Below are positions 34,899 through 44,310 of a stretch of 64,000 nt of DNA, piece by piece. The notes beneath the pieces were generated by a model. It did no database searches. It saw only the letters and a program-made list of their open reading frames with translations, and had not been told where the DNA came from. Position numbers and translations under genes: made by a program. This stretch comes from Microbacterium suaedae (GTDB lineage Bacteria; Actinomycetota; Actinomycetes; Actinomycetales; Microbacteriaceae): assembly GCF_003254645.1 (NCBI RefSeq), contig NZ_PNFD01000001.1, positions 1,240,001-1,304,000 on the forward strand. Direction: 5' to 3'. Numbering within the stretch: position 1 is the first letter of the stretch; the number at the start of each line of letters is the position of its first letter.

Positions 34899-35879
34899 TC
34901 ACGGAACCAGCACAATCTTCCCCCGCTGTCGTCGCCGCTCGAGCCTCACGTGAGCCTCGGAGGCGCGCTCGAGCGGATACTCGTCGACGACCGGTTCGAC
35001 TCGTCGCTCAGCTACGGCTGCGAGCGCGCGGGCCTCGAGCTCCCGCAGCTGCGGCAACGGCCTGCCGAGGGGAACGCCCACCGTCAGCGATCGACCGACG
35101 ATGTCGTCGGTGTCGAGCTGGAGGGCGTCGCCGCTCGACCACCCGATGATCACGACCCGGCCGCCGCGACCCAGCGTCTCGAGTGCCGCGCGGGCCGTCG
35201 TGCCGCCGACGCCGTCGATCAGCAGCGATGGTTCGCGCTCTCCGAGCAGTCCGTCCATCTGCGATGGCCAGGAGTCATCCATGGCATCCAGCGCAAAGAA
35301 TCTCTCGCGATCCGATGCCAGCCCTTCCACAATCGCGCGCTTCCGCACGCCGCCGTAGAGGGCGACGACCGTGGCTCCGCTCGAAAGAACGAGGTGCACG
35401 AGGTGACTTCCGAGGCCCCCCGAGGCCCCCGGGACGATGACGACGTCTGTTGCCTGCAAGCGCGCCTCGTCCAGCACGTACTGCGCGGTGCGACCCGTGC
35501 CGATCGACGCAACGGCGTGGGGGAATGTCACGTCGTCGGGCACGATGTGCAGCGCGGCGACCGGTACCAGCGCGTACTCAGCGTAGCCGCCGTTCAGGAA
35601 ACCGACGTGGGCCACCACTCGTACACCGATGAGAGTCTTGTCGACGCCAGGGCCGACCGCATCCACCCTTCCTGCCACCTCACGACCGGGTGTCATGGGA
35701 AGCGGCGGTCGCGGCATCGACGGCGGGACATCCCCTGCGCGGATGTTCACGTCGACCGCGTGGACGCCAGCGGCCTCGACCCGCACGCGCACCTGCCCGT
35801 CGGCAGGTGCGGGAAGATCCACCTCCTCGACGACGAGCACCTGCGGCCCGCCGAACTCGCGCTGGATGACCGCCCTCAT
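34899..35879 (-). CDS. Zinc-independent MDR-family quinone oxidoreductase/alcohol dehydrogenase
   Basis: A 326-residue NADPH-binding oxidoreductase of the quinone reductase type. MTPGREVAGRVDAVGPGV, the nucleotide-binding VIVPGASGGLGSHLVHL, VALYGGVRKR and LIDGVGG are visible; the zinc ligands of true alcohol dehydrogenases are absent. Its ATG at 35879 overlaps the MFS transporter stop (ATGA), so both share the SoxR-type promoter. It probably detoxifies redox-cycling quinones, in line with SoxR control. Confidence 0.87.
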   Translation of the reverse strand: MRAVIQREFGGPQVLVVEEVDLPAPADGQVRVRVEAAGVHAVDVNIRAGDVPPSMPRPPLPMTPGREVAGRVDAVGPGVDKTLIGVRVVAHVGFLNGGYAEYALVPVAALHIVPDDVTFPHAVASIGTGRTAQYVLDEARLQATDVVIVPGASGGLGSHLVHLVLSSGATVVALYGGVRKRAIVEGLASDRERFFALDAMDDSWPSQMDGLLGEREPSLLIDGVGGTTARAALETLGRGGRVVIIGWSSGDALQLDTDDIVGRSLTVGVPLGRPLPQLRELEARALAAVAERRVEPVVDEYPLERASEAHVRLERRRQRGKIVLVP

Positions 35880-37264
35880 GCCGCCACCTCCGCACGGGCG
35901 CTGGGATGGGAGACCCGTGGCACCAGGATGACCGCCGCTACGGCGATCACGGCGGACAGGGAGAACACGGCGGTGAAAGGATCCGTGGTCGTCGCCAGAG
36001 CGGCGAACAGTGTCCCGGCGACGGCCAACACCATCGCACTGCCGAATGAGTCGGCGACCGTCAGTGCAGAACTGTTGAACCCGTGCTCCTCGGGTGTCGA
36101 CAGCGCCAGCGTCAGCGCGCTGATTCTGGGGATCATGAGTCCCATGCCCGCACCGGCGATGATCCATGTCACGGCGATGACCAGCGCACCCGACTGGAGA
36201 ACGGTCGTCGCCAGCACCGCCGCGATGCCGACCAGGACGAACGCCGTTCCGATCCGCAAGGCGGTCATGTTCGGCAGTCGAGCACCCAGCCATCCCTGTA
36301 CGGTCGACGCGATCGACCATGCGAGAGCGCCGCCCGTCAGAGCCAGACCCGCGACGGTCGGCGTCAGCGCGTACCGGTCGGTGAGCAGGTAGGGCAGGTA
36401 CACCTGCGTGCCGATGAAGGCGCCGGCCGCGAGTCCGCGCACGAGGATGACCGTTGGCAGGCCCCTTCGCGCGCGCAGCACACCCCTCGGCGCCAGCGGT
36501 CGCACCGCGATCAATGCGACGACCACGGCCGCGACGGCGAGCACCGGTCCGGTCCCCGGAACGTCGCCGACCAGGTTCAGAGCGAGCACGGCGAGCGCAG
36601 CGAGCACGGCCCACCCCAGCCGTCCGAATGCCCACGGAGCTGAGACGTCTCCACCGGACAGGCCGCGAAGCGCCGGCACCACCATGAGAAGCGCGGCGAG
36701 AGAGAGCACGACGACGCCGAGGAACACCCAGTGCCAGCTCCACACGTCGGTGACGACCGCGGCGACGGTCGGTCCGATCAGAGACGGCACGACCCACGCC
36801 GCGGCGAACCCGGCGAAGATCGCCGGATGCCTTTTCTGTGGATATACGCGAGCGACGACGACGTAGAGTGCGACGATCATCCCTCCACTACCCAGCCCCT
36901 GCACGAAGCGCCCCGCGACGAACGCCTCCATGCTCGGCGCGAGCCCGGCGATGAGCAGGCCGGCCACGAACGCGGCGACTGCCGTGTGCAGCGGCGCCGT
37001 GGGTCCGCGGCGATCCGCCCAGTTCCCCGCGGCGACCATTCCGATGACTCCGGTGGCCAGGGGCCCTGCGAATGCGAGGGCATAGAGGCGTTGGCCGCCG
37101 AGATCGGCGCTCACCACCGGCATCACCGTCGTCACCGCCAGCGATTCGAAGGCTCCGAGGAACACGAGAGCGCACGCGCCGATCGTGACCCAGAGGTACA
37201 TGCCGCTCATGATTCCCGGTGCGTCGGGCTCGGGTGTCCGTACCTCTCCTGTTTCCGTTGTCAT
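35876..37264 (-). CDS. MFS drug-efflux transporter
   Basis: A 462-residue membrane protein with about 14 hydrophobic segments, MFS motif A-like GNWADRRGP after helix 2 and the RFVQGLGSGG motif after helix 4, as in the DHA2-type drug exporters. The ATG at 37264 is chosen because the -10 box (37272-37277) leaves a transcription start about there; the upstream GTG at 37273 lies inside the -10 box. The mRNA would then be leaderless, which is common in actinobacteria. It is cotranscribed with the quinone oxidoreductase. Confidence 0.87.
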   Translation of the reverse strand: MTTETGEVRTPEPDAPGIMSGMYLWVTIGACALVFLGAFESLAVTTVMPVVSADLGGQRLYALAFAGPLATGVIGMVAAGNWADRRGPTAPLHTAVAAFVAGLLIAGLAPSMEAFVAGRFVQGLGSGGMIVALYVVVARVYPQKRHPAIFAGFAAAWVVPSLIGPTVAAVVTDVWSWHWVFLGVVVLSLAALLMVVPALRGLSGGDVSAPWAFGRLGWAVLAALAVLALNLVGDVPGTGPVLAVAAVVVALIAVRPLAPRGVLRARRGLPTVILVRGLAAGAFIGTQVYLPYLLTDRYALTPTVAGLALTGGALAWSIASTVQGWLGARLPNMTALRIGTAFVLVGIAAVLATTVLQSGALVIAVTWIIAGAGMGLMIPRISALTLALSTPEEHGFNSSALTVADSFGSAMVLAVAGTLFAALATTTDPFTAVFSLSAVIAVAAVILVPRVSHPSARAEVAA

Positions 37265-37271
37265 ACGGATC

Positions 37272-37302
37272 ACGCTAGAACCTCAACTATTGTTGAGGTC
37301 AA
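37272..37302 (-). promoter_or_regulatory. SoxR-type promoter with 19-bp spacer and palindromic operator
   Basis: On the minus strand TTGACC (-35) and TAGCGT (-10) are 19 bases apart, the overlong spacing that MerR-family activators correct by twisting DNA. Between them lies CCTCAAC-AATA-GTTGAGG, a perfect 7-bp inverted repeat that fits the SoxR box (CCTCAA...TTGAGG). It drives the MFS/quinone reductase pair; soxR starts 27 bases beyond it on the other strand and could be autoregulated from here. Confidence 0.88.
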
Positions 37303-37328
37303 GCCGACGATGCACCGAGGAGCAGACC

Positions 37329-37805
37329 ATGCCGCAGTTGGGTGGAGACAAGCACCGACAGCTCACGATCGGAGAGCTCTCCCGCCGGAGCGGCGTCGCG
37401 TCATCGGCGCTGCACTTCTATGAGCGCAACGGTCTGATTCGTGCGGACCGCACCCACGGGAATCAGCGGCGATACGGCCGAGACACGCTGCGCCGCGTCG
37501 CCTTTATCCGCGTGTCGCAACGAGTCGGCATCCCCTTGAAGGACATCCGAGCCGCGCTCGAATCATTACCGAAGGGACGCACACCGACCAAGCAGGACTG
37601 GGCGCGCCTCTCGCAGCGCTGGCGGGATGATCTCGACGCGCGCATCCGGCAGCTCGAGCATCTTCGCGGGGACCTCGACGGCTGCATCGGATGCGGGTGT
37701 CTGAGCTTGAGCTCCTGCACACTCCAGAACCCCGCGGACACGCTGGGGAGCAAGGGCACCGGTCCGATCCGCTGGCTCGACAAGGGTGCGGCGGCAACCG
37801 AGTGA
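37329..37805 (+). CDS. soxR: Redox-sensitive MerR-family activator SoxR
   Basis: A 158-residue regulator. The MerR winged helix is at about residues 12-80 (LTIGELSRRSGVASSALHFYERNGLI), followed by the dimer helix and the cluster loop CIGCGCLSLSSC near residue 118, which supplies four Cys for a [2Fe-2S] cluster in the CxxCxCxxxxxC pattern. It senses redox-active compounds or superoxide. It is divergent from an MFS pump and a quinone reductase with a classic SoxR box between, as in the small SoxR regulons of Streptomyces. Confidence 0.94.
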   Translation: MPQLGGDKHRQLTIGELSRRSGVASSALHFYERNGLIRADRTHGNQRRYGRDTLRRVAFIRVSQRVGIPLKDIRAALESLPKGRTPTKQDWARLSQRWRDDLDARIRQLEHLRGDLDGCIGCGCLSLSSCTLQNPADTLGSKGTGPIRWLDKGAAATE

Positions 37806-37831
37806 ACCGCACGGGTTCAGGCCTGGTTCCT

Positions 37832-38035
37832 TCACACCGAGGCGAGATCCGAGTGGTCGGATGGTTCCCGGCCGCTGATGCCAACGTACTTGCCGTTTCG
37901 GCGACACGCCTCGATCGCCACTGACAGCAGCGTCAGGACGGCGGGGGGCACGCCCGCCGAACGTCTCCGCCGGGATGCCCGTACTGTCGGGCACGAAGCG
38001 CGCGAGACGCACGCCGAGGACGGCATGCGGTGGAG
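37832..38035 (-). pseudogene. Decayed C-terminal fragment of phosphoenolpyruvate synthase (ppsA)
   Basis: The minus-strand translation contains LLSVAIEACRRNGKYVGIS followed by GREPSDHSDLA, then a stop. PEP synthase has here LLxxAIxAAxxxGKYVGICGQGPSDHxDFAAWL. The catalytic Cys is Ser, and the remaining C-terminus of about 50 residues is gone. Upstream the similarity seems to jump frame, suggesting a frameshift. Only about 60 codons survive between soxR and hemL. It is called a remnant, not a gene. Confidence 0.65.
37939..37959. terminator. GC hairpin between soxR and hemL
   Basis: Arms CGGCGGG (37939-37945) and CCCGCCG (37953-37959) close over a seven-base loop. The genes on either side converge here, so a terminator is reasonable, though the hairpin lies inside the ppsA remnant and may be accidental. 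Confidence 0.4.
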
Positions 38036-38050
38036 TCGAGTCGTGCGCCG

Positions 38051-39373
38051 CTACGCCGTCGCGGCGGCCGCGGCGCGCGCCGCTGCGGGAAGCGCCTCTT
38101 CGATCGCGGAGAGCGCCGCGTCATCGTGCGCGGCCATGACGAACCACGCCTCGAACACGCTCGGCGGCAGGTGCACGCCGCCGTCGAGCATCGCGTGGAA
38201 GAAGGGACCGAAACGGAACGCCTCCTGCGTCTTCGCGGTCGCGTAGTCGCGGGGCTTGTCACCGAGGAACGCGAAGCCGAAGAGCGTGCCGACGCGCGAG
38301 ATCGCGTGCGCGACGCCCTCCGCGGCGAGCGCCTCGCCCAGGGCGGACGTGATCCGGTCGGCCGACGCATTCAGCCGCGCGTAGACCTCGGGCGTCGCGC
38401 GCTCCAGGGTCGCGATGCCGGCGGCGACTGAGAGCGGGTTCCCCGAGAGGGTGCCAGCCTGGTAGACGGGGCCGGTCGGCGCCAGGTGCTCCATGACGGC
38501 TTTCTTCCCGCCGAGCGCCGCGAGCGGCATGCCCCCACCGACGACCTTGCCGAAGGTGAAGATGTCGGGCTCGTATGCGTGCCCCGCCTCGACCTGGCGG
38601 CCCCACTCGCCCGCGGGGTGCACACGGAAGCCGGTGAGGACCTCGTCGACGATCAGCAGGGATCCGGCGCCGTGGGCGATGTCGGCGAGCGCCGCGTTGA
38701 AGCCCTCCGGCGGCTCGACGACGCCCATATTGGCCGGCGCGGCCTCGACGATGATGGCGGCGATGCGGTCGCCGTGGGCGGCGAAGACCTCGCGCACGGC
38801 GTCGAGGTCGCCGTAGGGCACAACCAGGGTCTCGGCGGCGACCCCCGCGGGGACGCCCGCCGTGCCGGGCAGGGCGAGCGTCGCGACGCCGGATCCGGCC
38901 GCCGCGAGCAGCCCGTCGGAGTGACCGTGGTAGTTGCCGTCGAACTTCACGAGCAGGTCGCGGCCCGTGACGCCGCGGGCGAGACGGATCGCGGTCATCG
39001 TCGCCTCGGTGCCGGTCGAGACGAGGCGCACCTCGTCGACGGGCTTCAGCCCGCCCGCCTGCACGCGCTCCGTGATGAGGTCGGCGAGACGTACCTCCGC
39101 CTCGGTCGGCGCGCCGAACGAGAGGCCCTTCGCCGCCGCCTCCTGCACGGCCTGGACGACCTCGGGATGCGCGTGACCGAGCAACGCGGGGCCCCACGTA
39201 GCGACGAGATCGACGTACTCGCGGCCGTTCGCGTCGGTGACGTACGCACCGCGCGAGCTCTCGAGGAAGCGCGGCGTCCCACCGACGGACCCGTATGCGC
39301 GGACGGGCGAGTTCACCCCGCCGGGGATCACGTCGCGGGCATGGGCGAACAGCACGTCGTTGCGATCGGTCAT
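38051..39373 (-). CDS. hemL: Glutamate-1-semialdehyde 2,1-aminomutase
   Basis: A 440-residue PLP enzyme that makes 5-aminolevulinate, the first dedicated tetrapyrrole precursor in the C5 pathway. [12 protein letters not shown] at the start, [34 protein letters not shown] and the PLP lysine in [15 protein letters not shown] identify it beyond doubt. In many actinobacteria it follows hemB directly; here a 21-kb catabolic block lies between them. Start ATG 39373. Confidence 0.96.
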   Translation of the reverse strand: MTDRNDVLFAHARDVIPGGVNSPVRAYGSVGGTPRFLESSRGAYVTDANGREYVDLVATWGPALLGHAHPEVVQAVQEAAAKGLSFGAPTEAEVRLADLITERVQAGGLKPVDEVRLVSTGTEATMTAIRLARGVTGRDLLVKFDGNYHGHSDGLLAAAGSGVATLALPGTAGVPAGVAAETLVVPYGDLDAVREVFAAHGDRIAAIIVEAAPANMGVVEPPEGFNAALADIAHGAGSLLIVDEVLTGFRVHPAGEWGRQVEAGHAYEPDIFTFGKVVGGGMPLAALGGKKAVMEHLAPTGPVYQAGTLSGNPLSVAAGIATLERATPEVYARLNASADRITSALGEALAAEGVAHAISRVGTLFGFAFLGDKPRDYATAKTQEAFRFGPFFHAMLDGGVHLPPSVFEAWFVMAAHDDAALSAIEEALPAAARAAAAATA

Positions 39374-39421
39374 GCGTCCATTGTCTCGCGGGATGGCTGG
39401 GACGCGCGTCGGCGTGCGCTT

Positions 39422-39497
39422 CTGAGGAGATGTGCGCTCCTGAGGATCCTGCGCCCTGGATCCGTCCTCATCGCCGCGTATCTCCTCAGGAGTGCAC
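39422..39497. repeat. Inverted repeat between hemL and fhs, related to the 401-1480 array
   Basis: ctgaggagat (39422-39431) and atctcctcag (39480-39489) are exact inverse complements, and gtgcgctcctgagga (39432-39446) pairs with tcctcaggagtgcac (39483-39497) with one mismatch. The minus- or plus-strand string gaggagatgtgcgctcctgagg resembles the 20-base sub-repeat of the first array. It could act as the fhs terminator. Nothing else was found in this 175-base gap. Confidence 0.65.
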
Positions 39498-39548
39498 GGA
39501 TCCCTACGCCAGTCGCGCGCACACGCGCCCACGAACGCGCGACCGCCC

Positions 39549-41267
39549 TCAATACAGCCCGACCGTGTTCCCGTCTTCGTCGATGTCGATCTGCTCGGCG
39601 GCGGGGGTCGAGCCGAGGCCCGGCATCGTCTGCATGGTGCCGCAGATCAGGTAGACGAAGCCGGCGCCCGCCGACAGGCGCACCTCCCGGACGGGGAGGC
39701 GCCATCCGGTCGGCGCGCCGCGGAGAGTGGGATCCGCCGACAGCGAGAGATGGGTCTTCGCGATGCAGACCGGCAGGCGCCCGTAGCCCTGCTCTTCGAA
39801 CGCGGCGAGGTCCTTCGCCGCCTGCGGACTGATGTCGACGCCGTCGGCTCCGTACACCTCGGTCGCGATCGCCTCGACCTTCGCGGTGAGCGAGATGTTC
39901 TCGGGATACAGGAAGCCGAACGCGTTCGGCTCGTCCGTCGCCTCCTCGACGAGACGCGCGAGATCAGCCGCCCCGGATCCGCCGTCGGCGACGTGCGTCG
40001 AGACGGCCGCCTTCGCGCCCTCTTCGCGGGCGACGCGCAGGATCGCGTCGTGCTCGCTCGAGAAGTCGGTGTCGAAGGCGTTGATCGCCACGACGACCGG
40101 GACGCCGTGGCGCCTCACGATGCCGATGTGACGCCGCAGATTGTCCGCGCCCGCGAGGACGTCGTCGGGGCTCTCGGCGAGCATCTCGTCGGGCAGCGGG
40201 CGCCCGGCGACGACGCGGTGCCGTCCTGAGTGCGCCTTGAGCGCGCGCACCGTCGTGACGATGACGGCAGCATCGGGCGTCATCCCCGATACCCGACACT
40301 TGATGTTGAAGAATCGCTCGGCACCCATGTCCGACGCGAAGCCTGCCTCCGTCACGAGGAACTCGCCGCAGCGGCTGCCGATGAGATCGGCGACGACCGA
40401 CGAGTTTCCCGTCGCGATGTTGCCGAACGGGCCGCAGTGCACGAGGGCGGGCGTGTGCTCGATCGTCTGCAGGAGGTTGGGGCGCAGCGCCTGCTTCAAC
40501 AGCACCGTCATGGCTCCCGCTCCGCGCACGTCCTCGGCCGTGACGGGATCCCCGTCGCCGGTCCAGCCGACGACGATCCGCCCCATCCGCTCGCGCAGAT
40601 CCTTCAGCGACGTCGACAGCGACAGCGCCGCCATCACCTCCGATGCCGCCGTGATGTCGAAGCCGGTCTCGCGCACGGGTCCGTTCGCGGATCCGCCGAG
40701 CCCCGTCACGACCGAGCGCAGCGAGCGATCGTCGATGTCGACGACGCGCCGCCACGTCGTGCGCGCGGGGTCGAGGCCCGACGGCGCCCCGCGCAGCAGG
40801 TGATTGTCGACCTGCGCCGCGAGCTGGTTGTGCGCCGCGCTCACCGCGTGGATGTCGCCCGTGAGGTGCAGATTGAGGCGCTCCATCGGCACCACCTGGC
40901 TCTGTCCCGCCCCGGCGCCGCCGCCCTTGATCCCGAGGGTCGGGCCGAGCGAAGGCTGCCGCACCGCGATGACAGCGCGGCGGCCGATGTGCTGCAACCC
41001 CTGGCCGAGACCGACCGTCGTCGTGGTCTTCCCCTCCCCGAGCGGGGTCGGAGTGACGGCCGTCACGAGGACGTACTTGGCGCGCGGCCGGTCTGCGAGC
41101 GCGTCGATGGCGGCGAGGTCGAGCTTCGCAACGCCGTCGCCGTATGGTTCAACGAACTCCTCCGGGAGGCCCATCGCCTCCGCGATCTCTCCGATCGGGC
41201 GCAGCTCGGCGCGCGCCGCGATCCCCAGGCTGTCCAGCCGGCGACGGGGGCGATGGTCGTCACTCAC
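39549..41267 (-). CDS. fhs: Formate--tetrahydrofolate ligase
   Basis: A 572-residue ATP-dependent ligase joining formate to tetrahydrofolate, or running backwards to make ATP. The nucleotide loop [37 protein letters not shown] and the [12 protein letters not shown] stretch are diagnostic. GTG start at 41267 has AGGAGGAG five bases before it. It follows the GcvT/DmdA-like gene after 67 bases on the same strand. In this island it can recycle the formate made by PurU or capture one-carbon units from demethylation. Confidence 0.96.
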   Translation of the reverse strand: MSDDHRPRRRLDSLGIAARAELRPIGEIAEAMGLPEEFVEPYGDGVAKLDLAAIDALADRPRAKYVLVTAVTPTPLGEGKTTTTVGLGQGLQHIGRRAVIAVRQPSLGPTLGIKGGGAGAGQSQVVPMERLNLHLTGDIHAVSAAHNQLAAQVDNHLLRGAPSGLDPARTTWRRVVDIDDRSLRSVVTGLGGSANGPVRETGFDITAASEVMAALSLSTSLKDLRERMGRIVVGWTGDGDPVTAEDVRGAGAMTVLLKQALRPNLLQTIEHTPALVHCGPFGNIATGNSSVVADLIGSRCGEFLVTEAGFASDMGAERFFNIKCRVSGMTPDAAVIVTTVRALKAHSGRHRVVAGRPLPDEMLAESPDDVLAGADNLRRHIGIVRRHGVPVVVAINAFDTDFSSEHDAILRVAREEGAKAAVSTHVADGGSGAADLARLVEEATDEPNAFGFLYPENISLTAKVEAIATEVYGADGVDISPQAAKDLAAFEEQGYGRLPVCIAKTHLSLSADPTLRGAPTGWRLPVREVRLSAGAGFVYLICGTMQTMPGLGSTPAAEQIDIDEDGNTVGLY

Positions 41268-41334
41268 GTGTGCTCCTCCTTCGGGCGCGCGTCGAGCCCT
41301 GCGGTCACGAACCCGCGCCCCGCCGCCGGAGGCA

Positions 41335-42558
41335 TCAGATGCCCGCCCGCACGTCGGACGCGTCGTCGCCGTTCACCTTCGGGCGCAGCGACTGCTTCGG
41401 GCGTTCCTTCGTCGGATCGATGAAGGGCTTCGGCACGACCCGCGCCGGGACGATCCCGCTCGGTGTCGCGACCTGCACGGCGGTGCCGACCTCGCCGAGC
41501 GCGACCGGCATCATCGCGAGCCCGATATTGCGCTCGAGCCGAGGCGAGAAGCAGGCCGATGTCACCGCTCCGACGGGCATCTCGCCGTCGAGCACCGTGA
41601 ACTCCTCAATCATGGATCCGTCGTTGAACGTGCCGAGCGGCTCCCCGCCGATCTCGAGGCCGACCATGCGCCGGCTGACGCCCTCCTGCTTGATGCGCCG
41701 CAGCGCGTCCTTGCCGATGAAGTCGGACTCCTGGTCGACGTCGACCATCCAGTCGTACCCCATGCCGACCTCGAACGGATTCGTGTCGAGGGTGATGTCG
41801 CAGCCGTACGAGAGGATCCCCGCTTCGATTCGGCGCATGTGGCACGGCCCGATGACCTTCAGACCGAAGGGACGCCCCGCCTCCCAGATCTTGTTCCACA
41901 GGCGCACCGCGTCTCGGCTGGCGTCGTGGACGTAGATCTCGAATCCGAGTTCGGCCGTGTATCCCGTTCGCGAGACGACGACGCGCATGTCGTCGATCTC
42001 GTACTCGCGCAGCCAGTAGTAGCCCACGTCGAGCACATCTGCGCCGAAGAGCTCGCTCATCAGGGCGCCGGCGAGCGGCCCCTGCACCTGCACGGGCCCC
42101 ACATCGGCCTCGCGGATCGTGACGTCGAGGCCCGAGTTCCGGGCGACGCCCTTCGCCCACAGCAGCACGTCGCTGTCGGCGAGCGACAACCAGAAGTGGT
42201 TCTCGCCCAGCCGCAGCAGCACGGGGTCGTTGATGATCCCGCCGTCCTCGGCCGTGAGGAAGACGTACTTGCACTGGCCGACCGCGCACTTCGACAGATC
42301 GCGCGGCACGAGCATGTTCGTGAAGGTGAACGCGTCGGGGCCCGTGATCTCGATCTGTCGCTCGACGCCGACGTCCCAGAGAGTGACGCCGTTCAGGAGC
42401 GCCCAGTACTCGGCCACGGGATCGCCGTAGTGACGGGGGTGGTACGTGTGGTTGTAGACGCTGTACATCGCCACGCCGTGCTGCCTGGAGGCATGGAAGA
42501 AGGGCGACTTCCGAAGTCGCGGGTAGAGGAGGATCCGAGGATCCGGGTTCACAGACAT
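41335..42558 (-). CDS. GcvT/DmdA-family tetrahydrofolate-dependent demethylase
   Basis: A 407-residue protein of the glycine-cleavage T family in its DmdA-like branch. SRQHGVAMYSVYNHTYHPRHYGDPVAEYWALLNGVTLWDVGVERQ-type N-terminal motifs, the VVSRTGYTAELGFEIYV strand and the GMGYDWMVDVDQESDFIGKDALR region are visible. Members move a methyl group from an N- or S-methyl substrate to tetrahydrofolate. The substrate is unknown: dimethylsulfoniopropionate, betaine-like compounds and others are possible. ATG 42558 has GGAGG five bases upstream. It precedes fhs and diverges from sdaA. Confidence 0.83.
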   Translation of the reverse strand: MSVNPDPRILLYPRLRKSPFFHASRQHGVAMYSVYNHTYHPRHYGDPVAEYWALLNGVTLWDVGVERQIEITGPDAFTFTNMLVPRDLSKCAVGQCKYVFLTAEDGGIINDPVLLRLGENHFWLSLADSDVLLWAKGVARNSGLDVTIREADVGPVQVQGPLAGALMSELFGADVLDVGYYWLREYEIDDMRVVVSRTGYTAELGFEIYVHDASRDAVRLWNKIWEAGRPFGLKVIGPCHMRRIEAGILSYGCDITLDTNPFEVGMGYDWMVDVDQESDFIGKDALRRIKQEGVSRRMVGLEIGGEPLGTFNDGSMIEEFTVLDGEMPVGAVTSACFSPRLERNIGLAMMPVALGEVGTAVQVATPSGIVPARVVPKPFIDPTKERPKQSLRPKVNGDDASDVRAGI

Positions 42559-42591
42559 GAGGACCTCCGTTGTCCGACACATCCACTCATT

Positions 42592-42606
42592 CCGGTGTAT
42601 CACCGG
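42592..42606. promoter_or_regulatory. Palindrome CCGGTG-tat-CACCGG before the GcvT/DmdA-like gene
   Basis: Perfect six-base arms around a three-base centre, 34 bases before the start of the demethylase gene. It contains TGATACA on the minus strand, also present in the site near sdaA at 42824-42833. It is a candidate operator, perhaps for the GntR regulator at 51582. The rest of the 304-base gap 42559-42862 holds the sdaA promoter and nothing else I can name. Confidence 0.5.
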
Positions 42607-42788
42607 GGATTTTTGCACGCAAGAGGTACGCTTCATCTCTTCGTGCGGCGCCCGATCCGGGCTTTCGCCCATCGCCACCGTCTGCTCTGACGGCGGCCGA
42701 CGTGCTTCGATGCGGGCGACTGTACTCCTGCGACAGCGTCGAACGGAAGAGGTCACCCTCGGAGGGTCCCGATGGCTGGAGCGATCTC

Positions 42789-42833
42789 TTGACATCGCCG
42801 CGATCGACCTCCTACGCTCGCCGTGATGTATCA
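42789..42833 (+). promoter_or_regulatory. sdaA promoter with TGATGTATCA palindrome
   Basis: TTGACA at 42789-42794 and TACGCT at 42813-42818 are 18 bases apart, a good sigma-70-type promoter for a high-GC genome. Just downstream, TGATGTATCA (42824-42833) overlaps the expected transcription start and could be an operator. The sdaA start at 42863 has GGAAGGAG at a suitable distance. Confidence 0.65.
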
Positions 42834-42862
42834 GTTGTCGATCTAGTGGAAGGAGCGTCGGC

Positions 42863-44242
42863 ATGGCCGTGAGCGTGCTCGACCTGTTCTCGATCGGCGT
42901 AGGCCCCTCGTCGTCCCACACTGTGGGACCGATGCGCGCGGCACGACGCTTCACCGCCGAGCTCGAGGCGTCCGGCACGCTCTCGCGCATCGCGCGCGTC
43001 AAGGCCGAGCTGTTCGGCTCGCTGGGGGCCACCGGGATCGGGCACGGATCGGACACCGCCGTCATCATCGGGCTCGCGGGGTTCGACCCCGAGTCCGTCC
43101 ACCCGGAGTCCGTGGCACACACGGCCGGCGACGCCGTCGAATCGCATCGCCTCCCGCTGGCCGGGACACACGAGATCGCCTTCGACCGCGCGCGCGACGT
43201 GGTGTTCCACCGCCGCCGGTCTCTCCCCGGCCACCCCAACGGCATGCGCCTGACCGCGTTCGACGCCGGCGGCGACCGCCTCGTCGAGCGCGAGTACTAC
43301 TCCGTCGGCGGCGGCTTCGTCGTCGCGCCGGACCAGCTCGATGCACCGCTGGCCGCCCCCACCATCCCCGAACCGCACCCCTTCGCGGACACTCGGGAGC
43401 TGCTCGACCGGTGCCGCGACTCCGGGCTGTCGATCGCCGAGGTCATGCACGCGAACGAGATGACCCAACACGACGGCGACGCGTTCCGCGCGCAACTGCT
43501 CGAGATCTGGTCGGTGATGCAGGAATGCGTCGACAACGGCTGCCGGAGAACCGAGACGCTGCTTCCCGGCGGGCTGAAGGTCCGCCGGCGGGCCCCCCGG
43601 CTGCACGCCCACCTGCTGGAGCGAGACGAGACCGAGACGAACGACCCCATGGCCGCAATGGAGTGGGTCAGCCTCTACGCGCTCGCCGTGAACGAGGAGA
43701 ACGCCTCGGGAGGCCGCGTCGTGACGGCGCCGACGAATGGAGCGGCGGGCATCATCCCCGCGGTCCTGCACTACTTCGCGCGATTCGTCCCGGGCGCGGA
43801 CGAGGACGGGATCATCGACTTCCTGCTGACGGCGGGAGCGATCGGGACTCTGCTCAAGCGCAACGCCTCGATCTCGGGAGCCGAGGTGGGCTGCCAGGGC
43901 GAGGTCGGCTCAGCCTGCGCCATGGCCGCCGCAGGCCTCTGCGCCGCACTCGGCGGCACGCCCGAGCAGGTCGAGAACGCCGCCGAGATCGGGCTCGAGC
44001 ACAACCTGGGGCTGACCTGCGACCCGATCGGCGGGCTCGTCCAGGTGCCCTGCATCGAGCGCAACGCCGTCGCCTCCGTGAAGGCGATCAACGCCGCGCG
44101 GCTCGCCCTCGCCGGCGACGGCGCGCACCGCGTGAGCCTCGACCAGGCGATCGCGACGATGCGCGAGGTCGGAGCCGCGATGAAGACCAAGTACAAGGAG
44201 ACTTCGCGCGGTGGCCTGGCCGTCAACGCGGTGGAGTGCTGA
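42863..44242 (+). CDS. sdaA: L-serine ammonia-lyase (single-chain, iron-sulfur)
   Basis: A 459-residue [4Fe-4S] enzyme that turns serine into pyruvate and ammonia. The beta domain (about 1-150, [24 protein letters not shown]) and alpha domain (about 190-459) are fused. Cluster cysteines lie in [14 protein letters not shown] and in [12 protein letters not shown]. It leads the transcript sdaA-glyA-soxBDAG-purU-gntR. With GlyA it converts the glycine released from sarcosine into pyruvate. Confidence 0.95.
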   Translation: MAVSVLDLFSIGVGPSSSHTVGPMRAARRFTAELEASGTLSRIARVKAELFGSLGATGIGHGSDTAVIIGLAGFDPESVHPESVAHTAGDAVESHRLPLAGTHEIAFDRARDVVFHRRRSLPGHPNGMRLTAFDAGGDRLVEREYYSVGGGFVVAPDQLDAPLAAPTIPEPHPFADTRELLDRCRDSGLSIAEVMHANEMTQHDGDAFRAQLLEIWSVMQECVDNGCRRTETLLPGGLKVRRRAPRLHAHLLERDETETNDPMAAMEWVSLYALAVNEENASGGRVVTAPTNGAAGIIPAVLHYFARFVPGADEDGIIDFLLTAGAIGTLLKRNASISGAEVGCQGEVGSACAMAAAGLCAALGGTPEQVENAAEIGLEHNLGLTCDPIGGLVQVPCIERNAVASVKAINAARLALAGDGAHRVSLDQAIATMREVGAAMKTKYKETSRGGLAVNAVEC

Positions 44243-44310
44243 TTGCCGCGCGTTCCGCACCTTCCGATCCACCAGACACACTCGCCATCGATCCACATCG
44301 GGGAGCACCC

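Noticed and set aside
37566..38026. Intact minus-strand genes after hemL
   Set aside because: The only recognisable part is a broken PEP synthase fragment; the rest overlaps soxR in antisense.
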